Shown: positions 36,565-46,088, counted from the stretch's first letter. The stretch is DNA of 64,000 nt from Bacteroidaceae bacterium (GCA_017940185.1 JAGAZE010000038.1:1-64000), one strand, 5' to 3'. Program-made: numbers and translations. Notes: generated by a model not told the origin, from the sequence alone.

Positions 36565-37704
36565 TTATTCCTCTTCTTTTTTCTCGCTCTTAGCGGGTGG
36601 TGTGTCGGTAGTGGCAGCTGCCGTTGCTGTCTCTGCTGTGTCCTTGGTGACGTAGCGTTGCCAGTAGGCCATGAGTATAGTGGTGAGCGGCAGGGCGATG
36701 ATGAGTCCGATAAATCCCAGCAGTGCGCCCCACACCGACAATGAGAGCAGCAGGATGGCGGGATTGAGGCGCATGGCTTTACCCATAATCTTTGGTGTGA
36801 CAATCATGTCGATAATCACCTGCACCACGCAGAACACCAGCACTGCAGCACCAAACACCCACCAGAAGTTCTGTCCTGTGTCGGCGGCCTTGAGCAATGC
36901 CAGTATGGCGGTGGGAATCAGCGCCAGTGTGTGGAGGTAGGGCACCAGGTCCATGATGCCGATGAGGATGCCCAGACCGATAGCCATGGGGAAGTCGATG
37001 ATGGTGAATCCGATGCAGAACAGGATGCCCATGGTGAGCGCCACGAGCGACTGTCCGCGGATATAGTTGTTGAGCTCGCGCTTCACGTCACCCGACAACT
37101 CGTTCCAGAAGGGACGGTTCTTCTTGGGGAATATCTTTATCCAGTTTTCGGTGAGGTATTCGTAATCCATCAGTATGAAAAACAGATACAAGATAGTGAT
37201 GGCGCTGGCCACGATGCTGATGATGATGCCTGCCGTCTGACTGATGAACGAGAAGAGATTGGGTACCACGGTGGTGCGCAGCGTCTCCATAAACTTATCG
37301 CTTTGGAAGAACTGCTCAATGTCCTGTCGGTGCTCGGCAATCCAGTTGCGCACCAAGTCGGGTATGTTTTTCAATGTCTCCGACTGCGACACATAGTTGC
37401 TTACCACCTTTCCAAGCCGTTCAAACTGCTCTATCATGGGTGGCACGATGAGGTATACCACCAGGGCCATGACTCCGATGACAAAGAGCAGGGTCACTAC
37501 TATCGACAGCACACGCGTGGGCACATGCAACTTATACTGCACAAAGGTCACGATGGGATAGAGCAGGTAGGCCAGCAGCCATGCTATGGCAAAGGGCAGC
37601 AGCACACTGCTCAGCTCGTTGATGAAATAGATGACGATGCCTACTACGGCAATAGCACCTATCCATCTGACGACGCGGTCGAAGGTGATGGGTTGTGATG
37701 TCAT
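36565..37704 (-). CDS. AI-2E (PerM/YdiK) family membrane permease
   Basis: A 379-residue polytopic protein. The hydrophobic pattern, the long extracytoplasmic region (about 75-150), GFTIIDFPMAIGLGILIGIMD-type pore helices and the QVIIDMIVTPKIMGK motif define the AI-2E transporter family, whose members export various small molecules or ions. The C-terminal 30 residues are Ala/Thr then Lys/Glu rich. The ATG at 37702-37704 is chosen; the upstream in-frame stretch is the tail of tdk in another frame. It lies 28 bases after tdk. Confidence 0.87.
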   Translation of the reverse strand: MTSQPITFDRVVRWIGAIAVVGIVIYFINELSSVLLPFAIAWLLAYLLYPIVTFVQYKLHVPTRVLSIVVTLLFVIGVMALVVYLIVPPMIEQFERLGKVVSNYVSQSETLKNIPDLVRNWIAEHRQDIEQFFQSDKFMETLRTTVVPNLFSFISQTAGIIISIVASAITILYLFFILMDYEYLTENWIKIFPKKNRPFWNELSGDVKRELNNYIRGQSLVALTMGILFCIGFTIIDFPMAIGLGILIGIMDLVPYLHTLALIPTAILALLKAADTGQNFWWVFGAAVLVFCVVQVIIDMIVTPKIMGKAMRLNPAILLLSLSVWGALLGFIGLIIALPLTTILMAYWQRYVTKDTAETATAAATTDTPPAKSEKKEEE

Positions 37705-37732
37705 GGGTAAAAGGGTGGGGGGATATCGGTAT

Positions 37733-38335
37733 CTACTTGTTGTCGTCGTTCTTGTTTTCGTTATTGTCGGCGATGGCTTTTTGGTAGCACTCGCGGCACA
37801 ACGGTTCATACTCGTTGACCTCTCCGAGCAGCACGCGCCGGTCGTTGTCCACCAGTCGGTGACTCACATAGGCCAAGGCTCCGCAGTGCACACAGATGGC
37901 GTGCACCTTGGTCACATCGTCGGCAATGGCGCACAGTGCCGGCATAGGACCGAAGGGGCGACCTTGGAAGTCCATGTCGAGCCCTGCGATGATGACGCGA
38001 ATGCCACGGTTGGCCAGCTCGTTGCATACTGCCGGCAGTTGGTCGTCGAGAAATTGCGCCTCGTCGATGCCCACCACGTCGATGTCTGAAGACAAGAGCA
38101 GGATGGCTGCCGACGAGTCGACAGGCGTGGAGGGAATGTGCTGTTGGTCGTGGCTCACCACATCCTCCTCGCTATAGCGCGTATCGATGGATGGCTTGAA
38201 TATCTCCACACGCTGTTTGGCAAACTTGGCGCGCTTCATGCGCCGAATCAATTCTTCTGTCTTGCCCGAAAACATCGAGCCGCACACCACCTCAATGCGC
38301 CCTGGGCGGCGTGCCTCACCGAAAATGTTGTTCAT
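37733..38335 (-). CDS. tdk: Thymidine kinase
   Basis: A 200-residue type II thymidine kinase phosphorylating thymidine for salvage. P-loop [14 protein letters not shown] (about 19-32), the Walker B-like [12 protein letters not shown], and four zinc cysteines (CVHCG and CREC) are visible. Length is typical. I start at the ATG at 38333-38335; the track upstream runs through the divergent promoter. First gene of a tdk-AI-2E pair. Confidence 0.95.
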   Translation of the reverse strand: MNNIFGEARRPGRIEVVCGSMFSGKTEELIRRMKRAKFAKQRVEIFKPSIDTRYSEEDVVSHDQQHIPSTPVDSSAAILLLSSDIDVVGIDEAQFLDDQLPAVCNELANRGIRVIIAGLDMDFQGRPFGPMPALCAIADDVTKVHAICVHCGALAYVSHRLVDNDRRVLLGEVNEYEPLCRECYQKAIADNNENKNDDNK

Positions 38336-38342
38336 ATCGCCA

Positions 38343-38373
38343 CAAAAGTAAGCAATCTGCCCGACCATTGCAA
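38343..38373 (-). promoter_or_regulatory. Promoter of tdk
   Basis: Minus strand TTG (38371-38373), 20-base spacer, TACTTTTG (38343-38350). The -7 box ends only seven bases from the tdk ATG, so the leader is nearly absent. Confidence 0.75.
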
Positions 38374-38403
38374 GCGCGAAAGTGAAAATTCTTTTCTTAA
38401 AAG

Positions 38404-38434
38404 TTGTGTTCACGGATTGCATTGTTTAATTTTG
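38404..38434 (+). promoter_or_regulatory. Promoter of rsmI
   Basis: TTG (38404-38406), 20-base spacer, TAATTTTG (38427-38434). The ATG at 38441 lies six bases after the -7 box, so the transcript should be leaderless or nearly so, as for tdk on the other strand. Confidence 0.75.
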
Positions 38435-38440
38435 CACGCA

Positions 38441-39157
38441 ATGGGAACACTATACATAGTACCCACGCCTATAGGCAACATGGAGGACATCACCCTCCGT
38501 GCGCTCCGGGTGTTGCGTGAGGCCGACCTCATCTTGGCAGAAGACACGCGCACCTCGGCACACCTCTTGCGTCATTACGACATTCACCGTCCCCTGCTCT
38601 CCCATCATAAATACAATGAGCACGGCACCTCGCAGACTGTGGTGGAGCGACTGCAGGGCGGACAGAATGTGGCACTCGTCAGCGATGCCGGCACTCCCGG
38701 TGTGAGCGACCCAGGCTTCTTTCTCGTGCGCGAAGCACTCGGAGGGGGCGTCCATGTGGAGTGCTTGCCTGGTGCCACAGCCTTTGTACCTGCTTTGGTG
38801 GCATCGGGATTGCCCTGCGACCGCTTTGTCTTCGAAGGATTCCTGCCGCAGAAGAAGGGGCGTCAGAGTCGGCTACAGGCACTCGCCGAGGAGACGCGCA
38901 CTATCGTGTGCTACGAGTCGCCCCACCGGCTGCTCAAACTCTTGCAGCAGGCAGCCGACATCATGGGCGAAGAGCGGAAGGCATGCGTAGCAAGAGAACT
39001 CACCAAGATTCATGAGACTTACGTGAGGGGCACATTGCGAGAACTCGCCACCCATTTTGCCGACAACCCGCCGAGAGGAGAGATAGTGGTGGTGATAGAG
39101 GGCAAGGGAAAACGCGACAAAGCCGCTGCCGGTCAAGACAACGACAGCAACGATTGA
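38441..39157 (+). CDS. rsmI: 16S rRNA (cytidine1402-2'-O)-methyltransferase RsmI
   Basis: A 238-residue SAM-dependent tetrapyrrole-methylase-fold enzyme that 2'-O-methylates C1402 of 16S rRNA. The opening GTLYIVPTPIGNMEDITLRAL, the ILAEDTRTS segment, SDAGTPGVSDPG and PGATAFVPALVASGLP are all family signatures. The C-terminal ~20 residues are a charged extension (GQDNDSND). ATG 38441 is supported by the promoter; an upstream extension to 38138 would overlap tdk. It precedes a coiled-coil lipoprotein by 24 bases. Confidence 0.96.
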   Translation: MGTLYIVPTPIGNMEDITLRALRVLREADLILAEDTRTSAHLLRHYDIHRPLLSHHKYNEHGTSQTVVERLQGGQNVALVSDAGTPGVSDPGFFLVREALGGGVHVECLPGATAFVPALVASGLPCDRFVFEGFLPQKKGRQSRLQALAEETRTIVCYESPHRLLKLLQQAADIMGEERKACVARELTKIHETYVRGTLRELATHFADNPPRGEIVVVIEGKGKRDKAAAGQDNDSND

Positions 39158-39181
39158 TGGAAGGAAAGGAACCAAAGTACG

Positions 39182-40075
39182 ATGGAAAACATAAACACAA
39201 AACACACTGACACCACTTATATATATATAGGGCGCAGTCTTACCCTGTTGCTCCTTGCCGTGCTGTTGGCAGCCTGCGGTGAAGATAAGACCAAGCCTCA
39301 GCCCATCAACACCACCGCCGAAGACTCGCTGCGCAAGGTGATAGAGCAGCGCGAGAACGAGGTGAACGACATGTTTGCCACCCTCAACGAGATACAGGAG
39401 GGTTTCCGCCTCATCAGCGAGGCCGAGGGGCGTGTGGCACTTGCCGACAACAGCGAAGGCGGTGACCCCACCGAGCACATGAAGCGCGACATACGCTTCA
39501 TACAGCGCCGCATGGAAGAAAACAAAAAGCTCATTGCCAAGCTACAGCAGCAGCAACGCGAGAGCTCCTTCCGCAGTGACGAACTGAAGCGCACCATCGA
39601 AAACATACAGGCACAGCTGGTAGAGAAAGACAAAGAACTCAACCGCCTGCGCACACAGCTGGCCGAAAAAGATGTGCACATCAACGAACTCGACAACGTG
39701 ATAGCCGACCTCAACACCAGTGTGGAAAATCTGACCGAGGAGAGCAAGCAGAAGACTCAGACCATTGCCCAGCAGGAGAAGCAGATGCATCAGGCATGGT
39801 ATGTGTTTGGCACAAAGAAGGAACTGCGAACACAGAATATACTTACCCGCGAAGGTGTGCTGCGGCAAAACTACAATAAAGGCTATTTCACGCAAATCGA
39901 CACACGCGTCGACCGCGAGATAAAGCTCTACTCAAAATACGCCAAGCTGCTCACCAACCACCCCGCAGGCAGTTACTCCTTGCAGAAAGATGCCAACGGA
40001 CAGTATGTCTTCCGCGTGGTCAACGCACAGCAATTCTGGCAGACGAGTCGTTACCTCGTCATCCTCGTGAAGTGA
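39182..40075 (+). CDS. Coiled-coil lipoprotein of unknown function
   Basis: A 297-residue protein. The signal peptide has a lipobox LLAAC (C32), preceded by a run of alternating Tyr-Ile codons (TATATATATATA). Residues about 50-205 are predicted, from heptad-like Leu/Ile spacing and charge, to be a long coiled coil (for example ELNRLRTQLAEKDVHINELD). A C-terminal ~90-residue beta-rich domain ends in SRYLVILVK. It probably shares the rsmI transcript. Similar lipoproteins occur in Bacteroidales, but I know of no function; tethering in the periplasm is a guess. Confidence 0.75.
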   Translation: MENINTKHTDTTYIYIGRSLTLLLLAVLLAACGEDKTKPQPINTTAEDSLRKVIEQRENEVNDMFATLNEIQEGFRLISEAEGRVALADNSEGGDPTEHMKRDIRFIQRRMEENKKLIAKLQQQQRESSFRSDELKRTIENIQAQLVEKDKELNRLRTQLAEKDVHINELDNVIADLNTSVENLTEESKQKTQTIAQQEKQMHQAWYVFGTKKELRTQNILTREGVLRQNYNKGYFTQIDTRVDREIKLYSKYAKLLTNHPAGSYSLQKDANGQYVFRVVNAQQFWQTSRYLVILVK

Positions 40076-40142
40076 AAGTGAATGAATCCGGAAAGGCATG
40101 CTCTCATAACCTTATACCAACAAAACTTTTTAACTTAATATT

Positions 40143-41939
40143 ATGAAACATTCGCTCATTCTCATGCCATTTCTGGCAGTCTTTATGCTGAGCACCCACG
40201 CTCAGGTGACAAGTCGGGAGAGCAACACCGTCATGCATCGGCAATACAGTGCTGCCTCGGAAACAGCCCTTGATGCACAGGTTGTCACAACGCAGGTTGC
40301 CAAAGCACCTGCTGCGACACCATGGTATACCTTTGCCAACAGCCACTTCTATCGCCGACCCTTAGGCTCCTTTTACCGTAGCAAAATAAACTACAGCACC
40401 TTCCTCGGCACGGTGATTATGATGCCGCCCTTCGTCGGTGGTACGCTCACCAATATGGCTCCCGATAAGACCGACACCAAATGGGTGAGCCACGACACGG
40501 GTGCCAACGATGGCCGCGATGTCACAATTGTAGACGATGAGGGCAAGCGCATCTTCGGCACCTATGCCAAACCCGATGGCGACCTCCACCTCTACGTGGG
40601 GCGCTCCGACGGCGGCGCGGCCTTCTTCGTGCCAGCCCTGAAGCAGAAAAGCACCAACGAGCTCTTTCATATAGGCTATGGTGCCAACTACACCATGGTG
40701 ATGGGTGTCGACAGCTTCAGTCTCATGTCGCTCATGGACACCGGCGACAGTTACACAGGCTTCACCGACGTGGTGTGGATGGGACTGTATGGCAAGGAAG
40801 GCGAGCGCACAGCCTCGCGCGGAGGCGGTGCACGCTATCCCTGCAAGAGCCACTCGCTGCATCAGTACTATCCGCGTCCCCTCCATCCGCTGTGCATAGA
40901 GAAGATAGTATTCCAGTTTGTCACCGAGCATGCTGAAGAAGAAGCCGACCTGCAGCCCTTCTCTGGCACCGGTTACCTCGATGTCTACGTTGTAGGTGCC
41001 ACTTCCGCCGACACGTTGGCACACATGATAATGGGCAACGAACATGTGACTGAACGCTACTACAATGCAGGCACACAGCAGTTTCTCGGCAGGATAGAAG
41101 CATTCAACATGGAGGAAGACATGTACTTCAATCAGTATGTCAAGCCCTTCGTGGTCGACGAAGACTTCTACGTGGTGGTATCAGGTTTTGAGAAGGATGA
41201 CGTACACATGGGTATCATGCAGTCGAGCCTGAAAAACATGCCCTGGGACCAGTACAAATACTTCAGCGACGGCGTGAGTCCCACCTATCAGCACTACTAT
41301 TTCCCTGAGACCGGCGATGTCTATCCGCCCGACGATATCTACAACATCAACAACGGCTACACCCAGAGCCGCGCTTATGGTGCCACTGAAGAAGACCGGC
41401 AGTACAACATGTTCCACTTCATCTCAGGATTCTTCGATGTGGTGACGCTCCACGACAGTCAATGCGACACCCTCACCGCCTCCGCCTCCGGACAGATGGT
41501 CTACGTGGGCAATGTCGACGGTAAGCACATCACGCTTGTCGGACCGCAGTGGAAGTCGTCGTGCCCCTATCAGTACGAAGGCAGCCGCGTGCCCAACTAC
41601 ACCTTTGAGGGCTTGCCCGACTGGGTCACCATCGAGAGCAACTACGACAACTTCTGGAACGGCGACAATCAGTGGGTGAATATTACCTTGCTGCGTGCCA
41701 CAACGATGCCTGCAGACATCAGCGGGCGCATGGCCACGATCTACATCACGAGTGAGTTTGGCGCGCGTTCCGAGCCCATCGTGCTCATACAGGGCGACGT
41801 GACGGGTATCGTGGAAGCCACCACCGAGACCAACACAGGCAGTGCCAACAAAGCACTCTACAATCTCGCCGGCCAACGTGTAGGCAACGACTACAAGGGT
41901 GTAGTCATCTGCAACGGAAAGAAGTATGTCAAGCAATAA
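40143..41939 (+). CDS. Secreted array paralogue 1 (class A)
   Basis: A 598-residue secreted protein with a signal peptide (LILMPFLAVFMLSTHAQ). It is the first of six tandem paralogues. Class A marks: an FYRSKINYSTFLGT motif near residue 80 (RSNLSWT in others), DSFSLMSLMDTGDSYTGF, a YYPRPLHPLC segment, YLDVYVVGATSADTLAHM, and VDEDFYVVVSGF. The end has an Ig/BACON-like unit (about 470-560; GLPDWVTIESNYD, then GRMATIYITSEFGARSEPIVLIQGD) and a C-terminal tail ALYNLAGQRVGNDYKGVVIC. It is the most diverged class A member and lacks a clear promoter. No enzymatic motif is visible. The tail may be a secretion or anchoring signal (inference). Confidence 0.75.
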   Translation: MKHSLILMPFLAVFMLSTHAQVTSRESNTVMHRQYSAASETALDAQVVTTQVAKAPAATPWYTFANSHFYRRPLGSFYRSKINYSTFLGTVIMMPPFVGGTLTNMAPDKTDTKWVSHDTGANDGRDVTIVDDEGKRIFGTYAKPDGDLHLYVGRSDGGAAFFVPALKQKSTNELFHIGYGANYTMVMGVDSFSLMSLMDTGDSYTGFTDVVWMGLYGKEGERTASRGGGARYPCKSHSLHQYYPRPLHPLCIEKIVFQFVTEHAEEEADLQPFSGTGYLDVYVVGATSADTLAHMIMGNEHVTERYYNAGTQQFLGRIEAFNMEEDMYFNQYVKPFVVDEDFYVVVSGFEKDDVHMGIMQSSLKNMPWDQYKYFSDGVSPTYQHYYFPETGDVYPPDDIYNINNGYTQSRAYGATEEDRQYNMFHFISGFFDVVTLHDSQCDTLTASASGQMVYVGNVDGKHITLVGPQWKSSCPYQYEGSRVPNYTFEGLPDWVTIESNYDNFWNGDNQWVNITLLRATTMPADISGRMATIYITSEFGARSEPIVLIQGDVTGIVEATTETNTGSANKALYNLAGQRVGNDYKGVVICNGKKYVKQ

Positions 41940-41955
41940 TCCGGCAGTACACTGA

Positions 41956-41998
41956 TATTCCGGCGGCCGGCATCATGGCTGACTGCCGGAATAATTTT
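41956..41998 (+). terminator. Terminator after array gene 1
   Basis: TATTCCGGC pairs with GCCGGAATA, with a long internal loop containing GGCCGGC, followed by ATTTTTC. Confidence 0.75.
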
Positions 41999-42071
41999 TC
42001 GCAAACAATTCAAAAGAGCATGCTGTAAAGAAAAAAGCGTGCAGACAGGGCGAAGAAAACCTCAAAAAAAC

Positions 42072-42102
42072 TTGTGCGTTTCCAACCAAAGATATACTTT
42101 TG
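42072..42102 (+). promoter_or_regulatory. Promoter of array gene 2
   Basis: TTG (42072-42074), 20-base spacer, TACTTTTG (42095-42102). The leader would be about 85 bases. Confidence 0.75.
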
Positions 42103-42195
42103 CGGGAGAAAATCCTAGAAGTTCCCGACAGCATGACAAAATATTGACGTTTACTATAGAAAATCACTCTTTTATTCATTAATCAATCAATTATT

Positions 42196-43893
42196 ATGAA
42201 AAAATCTCTACTTCTCATGACAGCTATTGTTGCTGGCGCAACGATGGCTACTGCTCAGGTGAAGGTCAACATGCCCGCCGTACAGAGCAGTCAGAACATG
42301 GACGTAGCCCTGAAGGCTGCCCCCGCCGTCAAGGCAGTGAGCACCGACGAAGTGGCCGACGCTCCTATGTACAACCAAAGCAATGGTAACTACTACCATC
42401 GCGAATGGGGTACCTACTACGTAAACGTGACCTACACTGACCAAGAGAAGAATCAGCACTCAGGTCTGTGGCTCGTTACCGCCCCGTTCACCCAGTTGAA
42501 GTTCCACAACATGGCTGCCGACAAGACCAAGACTGCCTGGATGTGCTGGAATCGCTCGGCAGGCCGCATGGTCGATTTCACTCCCGATGAGAACGGCGAC
42601 TATGTGCTCACTCCCTCCAAGGGGCTGAACGCCAGCGCCTACTACATGCCTATCACACGCATTGCCGACGACGCCAGCAGCGACACATTCTATCTGGGCC
42701 GTCTGATTGGCAATCCCGACTATTGCTACGTACAGGCTTACGACTCCATCGGCGGCCAGAACTATTCGCTCACCGACAACAATGTTGCCTATGGCTACTT
42801 CTCCAACTTCGGTGCTAATGTTAAAGGTAGCTTCTTTGGCTCCAACGCAGGCGAATCCTCCATCGGCAACTGCACGAAGGTGTATCAGTACTATCCGAAA
42901 CCCATCGCTCCCATGGTAGTGGAGAGAATACAGTTTGGTGGCTGGACCTTCAACCGTGCCAACGAGGAAGGCACCCTCAAGCCCTTCTCCGATGACGGCT
43001 ACCTGACCGTGAAGCTTGTTCGCGGACAAGACCCCAACGGCACCGATATCATCGCTGAGATGAAGGTGAACAACGACAACCTCACCGCCAACTCTGGCGA
43101 GTGGAATGCTACCGTGGAAGGTTGCTACAATACCATTGAAGCCTATCAGACTGAGGAAGATGCCTTCGGCAACCTCAACCTCAAGCCCATCGTTATCGAC
43201 GATGAGTTCACACTCGTTATCGACGGCTTCGATCCCGAAAAGGCCGACATAGGTATCGGCTGCACCGAACAGACGAATCTCTATTGGGAGGGTGCTCGCG
43301 CAGCCACCGACCCCATCCGTCCCACCTATGCTGTATATAGCAGCAACCCCAACTCCCCTTATCGTATTCAGTCCTGCAATGCCCGTTTCTACTTCGTGGG
43401 TATGTTCGACGTTGTCAACATCGTGAGCGGTGAGGAAGTAACTGCTCCTGTAGCCGGTGGTCGTTGCACCTTCGTAAGCGATGGTTCCACCTATGTAGGT
43501 CCTCAGTTCCAGTCCACACGTGAGTGGCTCCCTGAGGGAAGCCGCGTAGCCAACTACCAAGTTGAGGGTCTGCCCGACTGGCTGACCGTTTCGCAGTGCA
43601 TCGCTTCCAACTACAATGCCGATGCCGGTTGGGTCAACATCCTCGACCTCAACGCAGAAGCACTGCCCTCAAGCGAAACAGGCCGTATGGCTCAGTTCAC
43701 CATCACCAGCGAGTATGGTGCAAAGTCGCAGGTTGTCACTGTTATCCAAGGCGATGTCACCGGCATCACCACCATCGACAACAAGGCTGAGAACACCGGC
43801 AACGGTGCTGTCTACAACCTCGCCGGCCAGCGCGTCAACGACAGCTACACTGGCGTAGTGATTGAGAATGGCAAGAAAGTCATCAAGAAGTAA
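42196..43893 (+). CDS. Secreted array paralogue 2 (class B)
   Basis: A 565-residue secreted protein; signal peptide LLLMTAIVAGATMATAQ. Class B marks: YYHREWGTYYVNV (about 65-77), LVTAPFTQLKFHNMAADKTKTAW, YQYYPKPIAPMVVERIQFGG, VRGQDPNGTDIIAEMKV, and DIGIGCTEQTNLYWEG. It ends with the BACON-like unit (about 425-525; GLPDWLTVSQ, VTVIQGDVTGITTID) and tail VYNLAGQRVNDSYTGVVIEN. T-ending codons (gct, cgt, ggt) are commoner than in neighbours, suggesting high expression. It has its own promoter and terminator. Its last ~150 residues are almost the same as in paralogue 3, although the N-terminal parts are of different classes. Function unknown. Confidence 0.78.
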   Translation: MKKSLLLMTAIVAGATMATAQVKVNMPAVQSSQNMDVALKAAPAVKAVSTDEVADAPMYNQSNGNYYHREWGTYYVNVTYTDQEKNQHSGLWLVTAPFTQLKFHNMAADKTKTAWMCWNRSAGRMVDFTPDENGDYVLTPSKGLNASAYYMPITRIADDASSDTFYLGRLIGNPDYCYVQAYDSIGGQNYSLTDNNVAYGYFSNFGANVKGSFFGSNAGESSIGNCTKVYQYYPKPIAPMVVERIQFGGWTFNRANEEGTLKPFSDDGYLTVKLVRGQDPNGTDIIAEMKVNNDNLTANSGEWNATVEGCYNTIEAYQTEEDAFGNLNLKPIVIDDEFTLVIDGFDPEKADIGIGCTEQTNLYWEGARAATDPIRPTYAVYSSNPNSPYRIQSCNARFYFVGMFDVVNIVSGEEVTAPVAGGRCTFVSDGSTYVGPQFQSTREWLPEGSRVANYQVEGLPDWLTVSQCIASNYNADAGWVNILDLNAEALPSSETGRMAQFTITSEYGAKSQVVTVIQGDVTGITTIDNKAENTGNGAVYNLAGQRVNDSYTGVVIENGKKVIKK

Positions 43894-43926
43894 TACGCGC
43901 TGAAGCGCTTTTACATCGCGACACAG

Positions 43927-43959
43927 TAGTGCGGAGTCCTCAAACTCCGCACTATTTTT
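43927..43959 (+). terminator. Terminator after array gene 2
   Basis: TAGTGCGGAGT and ACTCCGCACTA form a perfect 11-bp stem with a six-base loop, followed by TTTTTG. A near-copy lies after gene 3. Confidence 0.92.
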
Positions 43960-44037
43960 GTTGTGTACCGGGGGGACGCCCTGTGGTGCTCCCCTTGGAT
44001 GAACAGACAGTGCTAAGTGATTTTTTCTTGTGAAACA

Positions 44038-44069
44038 TTTGTTAGTTGCGAAAACATTTCTTATATTTG
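44038..44069 (+). promoter_or_regulatory. Promoter of array gene 3
   Basis: TTTG (44038-44041), 20-base spacer, TATATTTG (44062-44069): a full-consensus promoter, leader about 130 bases. Confidence 0.85.
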
Positions 44070-44205
44070 CAACATTCACAGCGGGTAACATCAACTTTCA
44101 GTCACGTTGTATCTTGTGCTCGCACACCATATTCCGACACTTTTAACCACGGACACTTCCATTATCAGACACACCAAATTATTATTTAACCAAAACCACT
44201 GTTTT

Positions 44206-45912
44206 ATGAAGAAATCACTACTTCTTTTGGCCATGGTAGCCACCGCCACCGTTGCCACCGCTCAGGTGCAGAAGAGCACACAGGAGCAAGCGCTCTCTCA
44301 GATGGCTCTCCACACACCGCAGCTCAACATGGTTGCTCCCGAAGCAACATGCACCGACGACATCACCTTCAAGGCCTCAGGTCCCAAGAAGAGCGTGGCC
44401 GACAAGGTGTTCTTCACCCGTCCTTGGGGAACCTACTATCGCAGTAACCTCTCTTGGACCGATTGGACAGGTACTGTTCTGAAAGTGCCTGGCGCTACCG
44501 ACATCGTGCTCACCAACCGCTCCGCAGACAAGAGTGCCTCAACATGGGTTGCCAGCAAGCTGAGCACCAACGCCTACTCCAACGTTGACGAAAACGGCAA
44601 TGCCGTAGTGCGTCTCGCCCGTTCCAACGGTTATGTGTACTACCTGCCCGCCATGATGGCTGGCGATACCATGTCCTTCAGCCTTGGTCTGGATGTCGAC
44701 CGCATGTACTACGAGCCCACCGACAGCCTCTCGCTCATGACACTGCAAGATACACGCTATGTCTACACAGGCTTCTCCAACACCGGCTACTTCGGACTGA
44801 AGGGTAAGGACGACCCCTGGAACCTCACTGTTAACGGTGTCACACGTCCTGCCACCGTGGCTCGTCTCGTTCAGCCGTATCCCCAACCCCTGCGCCCCTA
44901 CTGCCTCTACAATCTGCAGTTCAATGCCGAGGGTATGCCTTGCACTGCTGAGGAGATGACCCCCATCTTCAAAGGCGATGCACACCTCGACATCTACTTC
45001 ATCGGCACACAAGACAAAGACACTCTCGGACACATGACTGCCGGAGCCGCCGACACCATTGGCTATACCTACAACGTGGGCGTAGAGCGTGCTACCTCCA
45101 CAGTGGTCGCTGCCCAGTATGAGGAAGACGCTTTCGGTAACCTGGTGGTGAAACCTATCATCCTCGACAAGCCCTTCACCCTCGTCATCGATGGTTTCGA
45201 CCGTGAAGGTGTGGAGTGCGGTATCTATATGACCGCTCAGACCAACGTGCGCTGGGAGCGCCACGACGTTGTGGCCGACGCTATCCGTCCCACTGTGGTA
45301 CAGCCTAAGTTCATCGATACTGAAGGTGGCTATCGCTATCCGCTCGACAATATCTCCAGCGGCTACTGGCAGTATAGTGCCACAGGCAACAGCTATTCAA
45401 TGGTTACCTATCTGAATGGTTTCTGGGATGTTGTCGACGTAATTGCCGGCGACCAGCTCACTGCTCCCGTAGCAGGCGGACGCTGCACCTTCGTAAGCGA
45501 TGGCTCCACCTTTGTAGGCCCGCAGTACCAGTCCACCCGTCCTTACATTGAGGAAGGCAGCCGCGTGCCCAACTACCAAGTAGAGGGCCTGCCCAGCTGG
45601 CTCAGCATCACACAGAACATCGATGCCAACTACAACGCCGACGCCGGATGGGTCAACATCCTCGACCTCAATGCCGAGGCTCTGCCCAATGGTGTTTCCG
45701 GTCGTGTGGCTCAGTTCACTATCACCAGCGAGTTTGGTGCCAAGTCGAATGTTGTCACTGTCGTTCAGGGTGATGCTACCGGCATCACCACCATCGACAA
45801 CAAGACTGGGAATACAGGCAACGGTGCCATCTACAACCTTGCAGGCCAGCGCGTCAACGACAGCTACAACGGCGTAGTGATCGAGAATGGCAAGAAAGTC
45901 ATCAAGAAGTAA
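44206..45912 (+). CDS. Secreted array paralogue 3 (class A)
   Basis: A 568-residue secreted protein; signal peptide LLLLAMVATATVATAQ. The start is the ATG at 44206, the one that begins the signal peptide. Class A marks: RPWGTYYRSNLSWTDWTGT, VPGATDIVLTNRSADK, LGLDVDRMYYEPTDS, MTLQDTRYVYTGF, VQPYPQPLRPYC, DTLGHMTAGA and DGFDREGVECGIYMTAQ. The last ~150 residues (BACON-like unit and tail) nearly match class B paralogue 2, and the 3' flank with its terminator is duplicated too, which points to gene conversion. Codon choice again suggests high expression. No catalytic motif is visible. Confidence 0.78.
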   Translation: MKKSLLLLAMVATATVATAQVQKSTQEQALSQMALHTPQLNMVAPEATCTDDITFKASGPKKSVADKVFFTRPWGTYYRSNLSWTDWTGTVLKVPGATDIVLTNRSADKSASTWVASKLSTNAYSNVDENGNAVVRLARSNGYVYYLPAMMAGDTMSFSLGLDVDRMYYEPTDSLSLMTLQDTRYVYTGFSNTGYFGLKGKDDPWNLTVNGVTRPATVARLVQPYPQPLRPYCLYNLQFNAEGMPCTAEEMTPIFKGDAHLDIYFIGTQDKDTLGHMTAGAADTIGYTYNVGVERATSTVVAAQYEEDAFGNLVVKPIILDKPFTLVIDGFDREGVECGIYMTAQTNVRWERHDVVADAIRPTVVQPKFIDTEGGYRYPLDNISSGYWQYSATGNSYSMVTYLNGFWDVVDVIAGDQLTAPVAGGRCTFVSDGSTFVGPQYQSTRPYIEEGSRVPNYQVEGLPSWLSITQNIDANYNADAGWVNILDLNAEALPNGVSGRVAQFTITSEFGAKSNVVTVVQGDATGITTIDNKTGNTGNGAIYNLAGQRVNDSYNGVVIENGKKVIKK

Positions 45913-45948
45913 GCATGCGCGCTGAAGCGTTTTCACATTGCTACATTG

Positions 45949-45978
45949 AAGTGCGGAGCCGTCAAGCTCCGCACTTTT
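45949..45978 (+). terminator. Terminator after array gene 3
   Basis: AAGTGCGGAGC and GCTCCGCACTT form a perfect 11-bp stem with a six-base loop, then TTCC. Stem and loop (cgtcaa versus cctcaa) closely match the terminator after gene 2. Confidence 0.9.
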
Positions 45979-46088
45979 CCTTTATACAAACTCCTGCTCA
46001 GCAGTCGCTGAGTCAGCGGCAGTATCCTGCAACACTTTTCCGATATCATGCAGAAGGGACACATAAGATGGGAAAAAGCGACGGAATG

